A DNA stretch of 64,000 nucleotides, taken from Candidatus Choladousia intestinavium. GTDB lineage: Bacteria; Bacillota; Clostridia; Lachnospirales; Lachnospiraceae. Below the pieces are notes generated by a model that saw only the letters and a list, made by a program, of their open reading frames with translations, had not been told where the DNA came from and ran no database searches. The stretch lies in assembly GCA_018712785.1 (NCBI GenBank), contig DVGK01000061.1, positions 1-64,000 on the forward strand, read 5' to 3'. Shown piece by piece: positions 17,800 to 26,961 of the stretch. A program made the translations under genes and the position numbers. Numbering within the stretch: position 1 is the first letter of the stretch; each line of letters opens with the position of its first letter.

Positions 17800-19383
17800 T
17801 TACTCTTCTGTTTCTGTATCCGCCTCAGAAGCCTCCTGGCTCCCGGCTGCTTCTTCCTCTGTCTCTGATTCAGCAGCTCCCTCAGATTCTGTATCCGTCT
17901 CTGTCTCCGCGTTTTCTTCAGAAGCGCTTTCCGTCCCCGCTTCGGATGCGCCTTCGGTTCCTGCTTCAGTGACAGCCTCTGTAGAAGCCTCCGTTTCCAC
18001 ATACTGCTCCAGAGAGAAGTCAAAGGTAATATCTGCCAGGACTCCGGAATCCGTTTCTATGTCGCTCTCTTCCTGCCACTCCGTATACAGTTCGGAGATC
18101 TGATCCTGCCTTCTCTGCTCTACGATTCTGTCCTTCTCAGAATCCGTAGCTTCCCGGTCAAGCTGTGTCTCCAAGTATACCACGTAGTAACCGCTGTCTG
18201 TCTCTACAGGCTCCTCTACCAGCGTGCCGTCTGCCAGACCGTCGGTAGCGTCCAGAAGCTCTTCCTGTCCCCCGTTTGACTCGCCGAAGGTCATAGTCGA
18301 ACAGGTTGCGTCCGGATCCACCTCCTGGGAAGCAGTCTCAAAATCTTCGCCTTCCTGAATCCTTTCGATCAGCTCCACTGCCTTGTCGTAAGCCTTCGCT
18401 TTGGCGGCCGCCGTCTCCGGATCCTCAGTCTCGGTTTCTGTCTCAGTCTCAGTTTCTTCTTCAGTTTCTGCGGCTTCCTCTGTCACTGCCTCCGTATCTT
18501 CCTCTGAAGCGTCCTCCGCGGCCTCTTCCGTTACAGCCTCAGATGCAGCTTCTGTCTCATCCTCTTCTGCGGACTGAGTAGCGGCGGCATCCTCGTTCTC
18601 CTCCAGAGAAGCGGTCTGCGCCTCTGTAGAGACTTCCGTCTCCGTCTCTGAAGCAGCTTCTGTCTCCGCCTCCGAAGCGGCCTCTGTCTCCTCTGAGGCT
18701 TCTGTTTCCTGGGCTCCTTCGCTTGCAGCCTCTGTATCTGCCTCGCTGGCTGCCTCTGAAGCGGCCTCGCTGTCTCCTTCCGTCTCGCTTTCCCCTTCGG
18801 TCTCCTCTTCCGTCACAGGAGTAAACAGTGTATACTGAATCCTCCTCTGAGCAGCTTCCTCATCGGACACCTCCGTATCCACGTCGGCAGACATTGCCTC
18901 CTCCATCTTATCCTGGATGACAACCAGCTCCAGATACCGTTCTACGGTAGCCTGATCCGCTCCTATCAGATCCAGGACTTCCTGGTCGTTGTCCTCCAGG
19001 AAAGTGGAAGCAGCTTCTGTAATGGACGCCTCATCCTCCTCAGTCAGAGAAACACCGTACTCATCCATCTTCTGCTCCGCCAGAACCGCATCCGTAAGCT
19101 GGGAAGCCATGCTTTCTACCAGAGACTCTCCCAGTGTAACGCCGTTTCCGTAGAGATCCTGGTTAAAGGCGTTCGTCATTCCATACGCCTGATATAAGCT
19201 CTCGTACTGAGCCTGGGCATACCGTGTGGCGAACCTTAAAAGGCCGGCTGATATGGTATCGTCATTCACTGTCACAGCCGCAGCCTCCGCGTTAAATTCT
19301 TCTCTTGAGCAGCCGGAAAGTCCTGCCAGAACAAGGCCTGCGCTCAGGCCGATCACCGCTGCCTTCTTCCACCCTGTGTTCAT
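17800..19383 (-). CDS. SurA/PrsA-like peptidyl-prolyl isomerase lipoprotein (foldase) with large acidic insert and tail
   Basis: Lipobox LAGLSGC; SurA-N-like helical region; parvulin-like ...RIQEGEDFETASQEVDPD...; extended SEA/TEA/EAASEAETEA tracts. Confidence 0.8.
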   Translation of the reverse strand: MNTGWKKAAVIGLSAGLVLAGLSGCSREEFNAEAAAVTVNDDTISAGLLRFATRYAQAQYESLYQAYGMTNAFNQDLYGNGVTLGESLVESMASQLTDAVLAEQKMDEYGVSLTEEDEASITEAASTFLEDNDQEVLDLIGADQATVERYLELVVIQDKMEEAMSADVDTEVSDEEAAQRRIQYTLFTPVTEEETEGESETEGDSEAASEAASEADTEAASEGAQETEASEETEAASEAETEAASETETEVSTEAQTASLEENEDAAATQSAEEDETEAASEAVTEEAAEDASEEDTEAVTEEAAETEEETETETETETEDPETAAAKAKAYDKAVELIERIQEGEDFETASQEVDPDATCSTMTFGESNGGQEELLDATDGLADGTLVEEPVETDSGYYVVYLETQLDREATDSEKDRIVEQRRQDQISELYTEWQEESDIETDSGVLADITFDFSLEQYVETEASTEAVTEAGTEGASEAGTESASEENAETETDTESEGAAESETEEEAAGSQEASEADTETEE

Positions 19384-19583
19384 TTCATTCCTCCTGATTC
19401 TGCCTCAGTGACAGTCCGCCGCATAAAAGTGAAGTTTTCCCCCTTCTGCGGGAATTTCTGTTTCCTGAGGTTATCTTCTTCCAGGCATCCTTTTCCCGGA
19501 TGCCGTCATCGTTTCATTATAATCTTTTTTTCTCTGTGCCGCAATCTTTTTTCGCAGATTTTCAAAGATTCACAGAAAATTCA

Positions 19584-22500
19584 TTAAGAACTTTCCAGCA
19601 CATGGAAGTCTTCCAGCAGTTCTCCCACAAGGGCCAGGATATCCACCGTGTCATTCTTCTTTTTTCTCAGTTCCTTATACAGAAAATAAGGAGGCGTATC
19701 CATCACAAATTTCAGTTCTCCCTTATACTTCTTTAAAAGACCATCCATGGCCTGCGTATTGATCTGCGCTTTCTCATACATGACAAACCAAAGCTCATTC
19801 CCCTTCTGGTTCAGCTCTGTAATATACAGCCTGTGGGCTTCCGCCTTCAGCCTTGCCACTGTCAGAAGGTTCTGCACCGGCTTCGGCGTCTCTCCGAACC
19901 GGTCCAGAAGCTCCTCCAGCATATCCTCATATTCATCCTGGTTCCGGATTCCCGCAATTCTCTTGTATACGTCCAGCTTCTGCATTTCATTTCGGATATA
20001 AGAGTCGGGAATATAAGCGTCCACATCCAGATCCACCGCCGTCTCATAATCCTCCTGGCCCGTTGAGGTCCCCTGAATCTCTTTTACCGATTCATTCAGA
20101 AGCTTGCAGTAAAGATCATACCCTACAGCCTCCATATGGCCGTGCTGCTCGCTGCCCAGAAGATTTCCGGCTCCCCGGATTTCCAGATCCCGCATGGCGA
20201 TCTTAAATCCGCTTCCGAGCTCCGTAAATTCCCGGATAGCGGAAAGACGCTTCTCCGCCACCTCTCTGAGCATTTTATTGCGCCGGTACATCAGGAAGGC
20301 GTAGGCGGTGCGGTTGGATCTTCCCACCCGGCCCCGGAGCTGATACAGCTGGGACAGGCCCATGGTATCCGCATCGTGAATAATCATGGTGTTCACATTA
20401 GAAATATCCAGCCCTGTCTCAATAATGGTGGTAGACACCAGCACCTCAATTTCTCCGTTAATGAACTCGTACATAATCTTCTCAAGCTCCCGCTCTTTCA
20501 TCTGCCCGTGGGCAAAGGCAACCCGGGCCTGGGGAACCAGATCCGCGATCTTATTGGTCATCTCCACAATGGTGTTTACCCGGTTGTACACATAATACAC
20601 TTGGCCGCCTCTGGAAAGCTCCCGGCTGATGGCCTCCCGGACCATCTCTTCATTATACTCCATCACATACGTCTGGATGGGAACTCTCTCCTGGGGAGCT
20701 TCCTCCAGAACGCTCATATCCCGGATACCGATCAGGCTCATATGCAGGGTTCTGGGAATGGGAGTGGCGGTAAGGGTCAGCACATCTACATCTTTTTTCA
20801 TCTGTTTGATCTTCTCCTTATGGGTCACCCCAAAACGCTGTTCCTCATCGATAATGAGAAGTCCCAGATCCTTAAACTCCACGTCTTTGGAAAGAATACG
20901 GTGGGTACCCACTACAATATCCACCAGTCCCTTTTTCAAATCTGTCACGGTCTTTTTCTGCTCCGCAGCGCTTCTGAACCGGCACATAAGGTCAACTCGC
21001 ACCGGAAAATCCTTCATTCTCTGGACGAAGGTATTATAGTGCTGCTGAGCAAGAATGGTGGTGGGCACCAGATAGGCCACCTGCTTTCCGTCCTGCACCG
21101 CCTTAAAAGCGGCGCGGATGGCGATTTCTGTCTTTCCGTAGCCCACATCCCCGCAGACCAGCCGGTCCATGATCTTGCTGCTCTGCATGTCCTGTTTTAC
21201 AGCCTCTATGGCCTGAAGCTGATCCTCCGTCTCCTCAAAAGGAAACATTTCCTCGAATTCTTTCTGCCACACGGTATCCTGACTGTATACAAAGCCCTCG
21301 GTTCTCCGACGGATCGCATAGAGATCCACCAGTTCCTGGGCAATGATCCGCACCGCGCTGCGAACCCTGGTCTTTGTCCTGTTCCACTCCTGGGTTCCCA
21401 GCTTGTTCAGCTTCGGAGCCTTCGCGTCCCCATCCGCATATTTCTGAATCACATCCAGCTGAGTGGCCGGCACATAGAGATTACTTCCCCCGGCATATTC
21501 GATTTTCATGTAGTCCTTGGTAACCCGGTCAACTTCAACCTTCTCAATTCCCCGGTACACACCCAGACCGTGATTCTCATGAACCACATAGTCGCCTACA
21601 GAAAGGTCATTGAAGCTGTTGATACTGGTTCCCTCATACCGCCTCTGTTTTTTCCTTTTCTTTTTTTCTTTTCCAAATATATCGCTTTCCGCGATAATCA
21701 CAAACTTAATCAGAGGATACTCATATCCTCTGCCCGCGTTTCCGTAAGTAATCAGAATTTCTCCGGGCTGAACCTCACGAAGGGGATCTTCCGTGTAATA
21801 GCTGGTCAGCCCCTCCTCCAGAAGGTCTCCTGCCAGCCTGTTTCCCCTGGTTCTGGAAGCGGACAGAAGAATCACCCGGTATCCTTCTTTTTTCCACCGC
21901 TTCAGATCATGAACCAGATATTCAAAGCTATTGTTATAGGGATTTACAGAACGGACCGTAAGACTGTACTTTCCGGTTACCATCCAGGGAGACCTGGCAT
22001 TCTCCAGGGTGCAAAGCCCCACTGCCCTTCCCGCGCACATACGGGCCGCCGCCTCCTGACTGGAAAACAGCAGCTTCGTCTGTCCCGGCAGGACATACCC
22101 CTTTTCCAGCCGGTGTTCCATACTTTCCCTGAATTCCAGCTCAACCGCCTGGGCCGATTCCAGAATCCGGTTGGGTTCATCCAGAAACAGCAGTGTTTTT
22201 TCCGTCGGAAAGCAGTCCAGAAAGCTTTCCTTTTTTTCTGTAAAATAATCAATGAGCCCTTCCGCAGACAGTGGAACGGAAAACTCTTCCAGCTCGTCCC
22301 GGATACTCTCCATCAGATCCCGGATTCTGGAAAGCTCCTCTCTCTTCCCTTCTTTTTTGAAAAAAGCTTCCGCCTTCCCGGCTTCCTTTTCAATCCGTTC
22401 CAAAGCCCTTCTCCGATCTTTCTGGTCGGGAATCAGCTCAGCTGCGGGGTACAGCAGGACAGATTCCAAATTTTCAATAGAGCGCTGGCTTTCCACGTCA

Positions 22501-23111
22501 AAGCTCCGGATAGAATCCACCTCATCGCCCCACAGCTCGATTCTCACAGGGTTTTCCTCTGTAAGAGGGAAAATATCCAGGATTCCACCCCGAATGGCAA
22601 ACTGTCCCGGCCCCTCTACCTGTCCCATGCGCTCATACCCCATACGCACCAGGTCCCGCTTCAGCTTTTCCAGATCCAGAACGCTTTCCATGTCTACCTT
22701 TACGATCTGCTCTTTCCACCGTTTAAAAGGCACCAGGTAATTCATACAGGCTGCCGCAGTGGTCACAACCGTCACTTCTTCCCCTTCATTCAGAGCCTTC
22801 AGTACCTGAACCCTCTGCTGCTCCAGAAGATTTCCATGTATATCCGCCTGAAAAAAAATTAAATCTTTGGCCGGAAAGTACAGAACATTCCGGTCAAAGA
22901 AAGAATAATTTTCATAAAGTTCTTTTGCTCGCAAATCACTGTAGGTGACAATCAGCCGGTACGGAAAGTTTTCTCCGGCGCAGTAAATAAAATGGGGCTT
23001 CTGGGCGTCAATGCATCCAGTCACCTGAAGCATGCCCTTTCCCCTGACAAGCTTTTCCCGTATCTCCTCAAATTCTCCCAGCTCATGCATGGGTGTTATA
23101 AATGCTTTCAT
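19584..23111 (-). CDS. mfd: Transcription-repair coupling factor
   Basis: 1175 aa; VGDYVVHENHGLGVYRGIEKVEVD (CarD-like), GDVGYGKTEIAIRAAFKAVQDGKQVAYLVPTTILAQQHY, LGSEQHGHMEAVGYDLY. Confidence 0.97.
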   Translation of the reverse strand: MKAFITPMHELGEFEEIREKLVRGKGMLQVTGCIDAQKPHFIYCAGENFPYRLIVTYSDLRAKELYENYSFFDRNVLYFPAKDLIFFQADIHGNLLEQQRVQVLKALNEGEEVTVVTTAAACMNYLVPFKRWKEQIVKVDMESVLDLEKLKRDLVRMGYERMGQVEGPGQFAIRGGILDIFPLTEENPVRIELWGDEVDSIRSFDVESQRSIENLESVLLYPAAELIPDQKDRRRALERIEKEAGKAEAFFKKEGKREELSRIRDLMESIRDELEEFSVPLSAEGLIDYFTEKKESFLDCFPTEKTLLFLDEPNRILESAQAVELEFRESMEHRLEKGYVLPGQTKLLFSSQEAAARMCAGRAVGLCTLENARSPWMVTGKYSLTVRSVNPYNNSFEYLVHDLKRWKKEGYRVILLSASRTRGNRLAGDLLEEGLTSYYTEDPLREVQPGEILITYGNAGRGYEYPLIKFVIIAESDIFGKEKKKRKKQRRYEGTSINSFNDLSVGDYVVHENHGLGVYRGIEKVEVDRVTKDYMKIEYAGGSNLYVPATQLDVIQKYADGDAKAPKLNKLGTQEWNRTKTRVRSAVRIIAQELVDLYAIRRRTEGFVYSQDTVWQKEFEEMFPFEETEDQLQAIEAVKQDMQSSKIMDRLVCGDVGYGKTEIAIRAAFKAVQDGKQVAYLVPTTILAQQHYNTFVQRMKDFPVRVDLMCRFRSAAEQKKTVTDLKKGLVDIVVGTHRILSKDVEFKDLGLLIIDEEQRFGVTHKEKIKQMKKDVDVLTLTATPIPRTLHMSLIGIRDMSVLEEAPQERVPIQTYVMEYNEEMVREAISRELSRGGQVYYVYNRVNTIVEMTNKIADLVPQARVAFAHGQMKERELEKIMYEFINGEIEVLVSTTIIETGLDISNVNTMIIHDADTMGLSQLYQLRGRVGRSNRTAYAFLMYRRNKMLREVAEKRLSAIREFTELGSGFKIAMRDLEIRGAGNLLGSEQHGHMEAVGYDLYCKLLNESVKEIQGTSTGQEDYETAVDLDVDAYIPDSYIRNEMQKLDVYKRIAGIRNQDEYEDMLEELLDRFGETPKPVQNLLTVARLKAEAHRLYITELNQKGNELWFVMYEKAQINTQAMDGLLKKYKGELKFVMDTPPYFLYKELRKKKNDTVDILALVGELLEDFHVLESS

Positions 23112-23126
23112 GCAGCCGAATTCCTT

Positions 23127-23708
23127 TCAGGACGTTGTCTTGGTTTTTATGTTAAATTCATTCATAACCCGTTCCGGATCCTCATAAAGAAGCCTGGCCG
23201 CTGCCTGGGCCGCCCGCTCAAAGGCCTCCTCCATCTCCGGCCAGGTCTCTTTTTCAAAATGGCTTAAAACGTAGTCCGCCAGATCGTAGCCCGGCGGCTT
23301 TTCTCCCACTCCGATCTTTATCCGCAGGAAGCTTTGAGTACCCAGATGGGCAATGATGCTTTTGAGCCCGTTGTGCCCCCCGGCGCTTCCTTTTTTTCTG
23401 ACCCGAAGCTGCCCCGGCGCCAAGCTGATATCATCATAAAGAACGATCAGCTCTTCCTCCGGGTCGATTTTATAAAAGTCGCATGCTGCCCGTATACTCT
23501 CTCCGCTCAGGTTCATATACGTCTGCGGCTGCAGAAGGAGAACCTTCTGTCCCTCTATGACCCCCGTTCCGCACAGGGCCTGAAATTTCTTTGTGCTGAT
23601 GGAAATCCTGTACTTCTCTCCCAGCCGCTCCACTGCCTCAAATCCGGCATTATGGCGCGTATGGGCGTATCTGAGTCCGGGATTTCCCAGTCCTGCTATT
23701 ATATACAT
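23127..23708 (-). CDS. pth: Peptidyl-tRNA hydrolase
   Basis: MYIIAGLGNPGLRYAHTRHNAGFEAVERL; GSAGGHNGLKSIIAHLGTQSFLRIKIGVG. Confidence 0.97.
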   Translation of the reverse strand: MYIIAGLGNPGLRYAHTRHNAGFEAVERLGEKYRISISTKKFQALCGTGVIEGQKVLLLQPQTYMNLSGESIRAACDFYKIDPEEELIVLYDDISLAPGQLRVRKKGSAGGHNGLKSIIAHLGTQSFLRIKIGVGEKPPGYDLADYVLSHFEKETWPEMEEAFERAAQAAARLLYEDPERVMNEFNIKTKTTS

Positions 23709-25069
23709 GTCAGTTTCTCCACTACTTTCTCAAAATGCATGAAATGAGAAGCTTTCACAAGAATCGTGTCCTTTTCCTGCAGAAGCCCCGGCAGCTGCTT
23801 CAGCAGCTCCTGCAGCTGCGGAAAGCACACCACTTCCATAGAGGGATTGGAGCTGCGTATACCCTCTGCCAGACTGGCGCAAAGGGGCCCTGTACAGACG
23901 CACAGATCCAGCGCGAGGGTTCCTGCGTACTCTCCCACCTGACGGTGCAGCTCCTTTTCCTCAGGGCCAAGTTCTCCCATATCCCCCAGGACAGCCACCT
24001 TTCGTTCCACTCCATCCTGCAGCACCTCCAGAGAGGCCTTCATGGAGGCCGGATTCGCATTGTAGCAGTCGTCAATAATCGTAAAATGCTCCGTCTCAAT
24101 AATATGGAACCGCCCGCTTACCGGCTGCAGGCTCTCAATCCCCCTGCGAATCTCCTCCGGACTCAGGCCGTAGACCAGCCCTGCCGCCGTTCCGGCCAGG
24201 GCGTTATACACCATATGAAGGCCGGGCATGGGGATCTTTACATCAAAGGAGAGACCCGAACCGTGAATCCTGCAGGAAATGCCCTTGAGCCCTCTCTTGC
24301 GGATGTGATCCGCATAGATCTGATTTTCTCCGTCTAATCCGAAAAATACAGGCCGTATGCCCTTTACCTCCTGAATCTCAGAAAGCTTATCATCATCTCC
24401 GTTGAGAATCACATGGCCGTCTTCCTTCAAAAAATCGAAAATCTCGGATTTGGCCCGCAGCACTCCGTCCCGGTCACCCAGAAATTCCAGGTGGCAGGCA
24501 CCGATATTCGTAATAATACAGGTATCCGGCTTCGCGATTTCAGCCAGTCTGTGCATCTCGCCAAAATTGCTGATTCCCATCTCAAGAACTGCCATCTCAT
24601 CCTCATCCCGCAGACGGAACACAGTCAGAGGCAGCCCCAGCTCATTATTAAAATTCCCCAGAGTCTTAAGAGTTCTGTATTTCTGGGAAAGCACCGCCCA
24701 CACCATCTCCTTCGTGCTGGTTTTTCCCACGCTTCCGGTAATGCCCACCACCGGAATCTGAAGCTGCTCCAGATAATATTTTGCCAGAGCCTTCAAAGCC
24801 TCCAGGGTAGACTCTACCTGGATATAGTTTCCCCGCATCTGAGGAAGCTCATGCTCTGAGATTACGCAGAGAGCCTCCTTTTCAAACACCGATGGTATAA
24901 AATCATGCCCGTCAGCCCTTTCCCCCTTTATAGCGGCGAAAAGGCAGCCTGGCCGGGCCTTCCGGCTGTCTGTGGTGATCTCTGTGATCTCTTTTGCTCT
25001 GTCTTCCTCTCTTCCCCGGTAAATCCCTTTGCAGGCCTGAGCCATGCGTTCCAGCGTCATATTTTTCAT
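23699..25069 (-). CDS. murF: UDP-N-acetylmuramoyl-tripeptide--D-alanyl-D-alanine ligase
   Basis: VVGITGSVGKTSTKEMVWAVLSQKYRTLKTLGNFNNELGLPLT; DDCYNANPASMKASLEVL. Confidence 0.96.
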   Translation of the reverse strand: MKNMTLERMAQACKGIYRGREEDRAKEITEITTDSRKARPGCLFAAIKGERADGHDFIPSVFEKEALCVISEHELPQMRGNYIQVESTLEALKALAKYYLEQLQIPVVGITGSVGKTSTKEMVWAVLSQKYRTLKTLGNFNNELGLPLTVFRLRDEDEMAVLEMGISNFGEMHRLAEIAKPDTCIITNIGACHLEFLGDRDGVLRAKSEIFDFLKEDGHVILNGDDDKLSEIQEVKGIRPVFFGLDGENQIYADHIRKRGLKGISCRIHGSGLSFDVKIPMPGLHMVYNALAGTAAGLVYGLSPEEIRRGIESLQPVSGRFHIIETEHFTIIDDCYNANPASMKASLEVLQDGVERKVAVLGDMGELGPEEKELHRQVGEYAGTLALDLCVCTGPLCASLAEGIRSSNPSMEVVCFPQLQELLKQLPGLLQEKDTILVKASHFMHFEKVVEKLTCI

Positions 25070-25120
25070 AATCTGTTCCCTTTCCTGATAGATCCTTATC
25101 GTAAGCTCCTGCGGCTGCTT

Positions 25121-26800
25121 TTATTCAATGATATAGATCTGGCCCTCTTCTCCCACGGCAGACGAACCGCTTCCGCTCTGCGAAGTCTCGCCGCCTGAAG
25201 CCAAGGAGCCTGTGCCGCTCTCTCCTCCTTCAAGAATCACAATGTCTCCCTGATTTCCCTGATTCTGCGTACCGGAGGAAGCCTCTGTCTGTCCTGCTTC
25301 TGTTTGGAGAGCCTGGCTCTGGGCCTGGGTTTCGCTCTGGGCCTGTCCCTCTGTCTGGATCTGGGTGCTGCCGCCGGAGACGGAGTATTCCCCATATCCG
25401 TAATTTATGCCAGAGCTGTAGCATACCACCGGAGTCCCCACATCTATATTTTCGTAGATCACCGCCGCCTGCGCCGAGGGTGTGTTAATGCAGCCGTGGG
25501 AGCCTCCGTACTGGTATATGGTGCCTCCATAGACGCTTCTCCAGGAATCCGCATCGTGAATCCCCACTCCCCCATAGAAGGGCATCCAGTAATCCACGGG
25601 TGTCTTATAATCTTCTCCTGTAAGAATGGCGTTCTTTTCCTTGCCTACAATACAGAAGATCCCCTCCGGAGAGCCCATACCGGCGCTGGTATTGCCTGTC
25701 ACCACAGCAGTTTCCACCAGAAGGCTTCCGTCTTTATAGTACCACATTCTCTGGTTTGTATAATCAATCTCCACATAGGTATCGCCAATATCATTTTCTC
25801 CTCTTGTTACAGCTCCCTCCAGGTAAACAGGGGAACGCTCCGCGGATTCTCCGGCCATCAGAAGCTGATAAAGTGCTTCCGTCTCACTTTCCCGGTCCAT
25901 CTGCCAGCCGTAGGTAACCGCCTCCACGTATACGGTCTCCCCATTGGAGGTGACGAAGGGCTGGGAGGTACCGATCGTATCATAAGTGTCCGCCAGCTGG
26001 TTCACCCAGGCAGCCACCGCCTCCCGGTCAAAAACCGGCTGTTTGTTCTCATCCAGAGAAAGCCAGCTTGAGGTCGTCTCCTTATCCAGGGTTACGGTGA
26101 CGTCTCCTCCCATCTGATAAGTGACTGTGATATTGGAATACTGATTCATCACTGCCGCCTCTGCTCTCAGTGCGCCGTCGTCTGCGTGTACCGAAGGCGT
26201 CAGGTAGCACCCGGATTCGGACAGATTCACCGTTTCCTGGTTCTGGTCAATGGCCGCCTCCAGAGTCTCTATCACCTTATCCCGGTTCAGTTGATTTCCT
26301 TCCACCTCCGGAACGATCCCGTAAGTCCCATCCTCCTGACGGGCCAGATAGGCATCCTGCGGCGCGGTCACCTGATCCGCCTGCATGCAGGAAAGGCTGT
26401 CTACCGCCTGTTCCAGCAGCGTCCGGTCATACGTAAAGGAAGTCTCCATTGTATACTCTGTATCTCCCCGGAAAAGCGCGGGAAGCCAGGCGAAAAAGTT
26501 CTGTCTCTCCAGAAACTCTTCTGTCTCTCCTCCTGAGACATACTGATAGCCGATGGCACTGCCCTGAATCGTTTCCTGATTTCCCTCCTTGGTCAGAAGG
26601 GTCATTTGATAATCCTCCACCTGGCCGGCGATCATCTCTTCCGCCGCCTCCACTGTTAGATCCGAGACATCCAGGCCGTTTATATACGTATGCTCAAAGA
26701 AATGATCTACATAGTGCATTCCGATCCCGATGTAAATCCCTCCGGCTGCGATGAATAAAAGAATCACAACCGTCAAAATAATTCCTGTGCCTTTTTTCAT
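25121..26800 (-). CDS. L,D-transpeptidase (YkuD) with putative PG-binding domain and Gln/Ser/Thr/Gly-rich tail
   Basis: VGIHDADSWRSVYGGTIYQYGGSHGCINTPSAQA; paralogue of the 698-2233 gene. Confidence 0.9.
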   Translation of the reverse strand: MKKGTGIILTVVILLFIAAGGIYIGIGMHYVDHFFEHTYINGLDVSDLTVEAAEEMIAGQVEDYQMTLLTKEGNQETIQGSAIGYQYVSGGETEEFLERQNFFAWLPALFRGDTEYTMETSFTYDRTLLEQAVDSLSCMQADQVTAPQDAYLARQEDGTYGIVPEVEGNQLNRDKVIETLEAAIDQNQETVNLSESGCYLTPSVHADDGALRAEAAVMNQYSNITVTYQMGGDVTVTLDKETTSSWLSLDENKQPVFDREAVAAWVNQLADTYDTIGTSQPFVTSNGETVYVEAVTYGWQMDRESETEALYQLLMAGESAERSPVYLEGAVTRGENDIGDTYVEIDYTNQRMWYYKDGSLLVETAVVTGNTSAGMGSPEGIFCIVGKEKNAILTGEDYKTPVDYWMPFYGGVGIHDADSWRSVYGGTIYQYGGSHGCINTPSAQAAVIYENIDVGTPVVCYSSGINYGYGEYSVSGGSTQIQTEGQAQSETQAQSQALQTEAGQTEASSGTQNQGNQGDIVILEGGESGTGSLASGGETSQSGSGSSAVGEEGQIYIIE

Positions 26801-26961
26801 ATGTATCCTGTCTCCTCCACCGTTACTTTTCTCGCTGCCGGTCACCCTTCAAGCGGCAGCTCTGACTCGCTGTTCACAGGAACAGACAAATTCCGCGCCC
26901 CGCAGGCATAGTATGAATCCTATTATATCCTGCCCGCAGGGAAACAGAAAGAAAACGCTGG

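Noticed and set aside
17643-18023. N-terminal extension of the shikimate kinase ORF
   Set aside because: Arg/Lys/Gln-rich out-of-frame reading of the foldase tail; the ATG at 17642 gives a natural kinase start.
18380-18830. Possible CRISPR-like or tandem DNA array
   Set aside because: Repetition is codon-level low complexity encoding SEA/TEA tracts, without fixed-length repeats and unique spacers.
20136-22862. 908-aa + strand ORF
   Set aside because: Fully antisense to mfd. Its length comes from mfd codon bias; His/Leu-rich translation has no recognisable domain.
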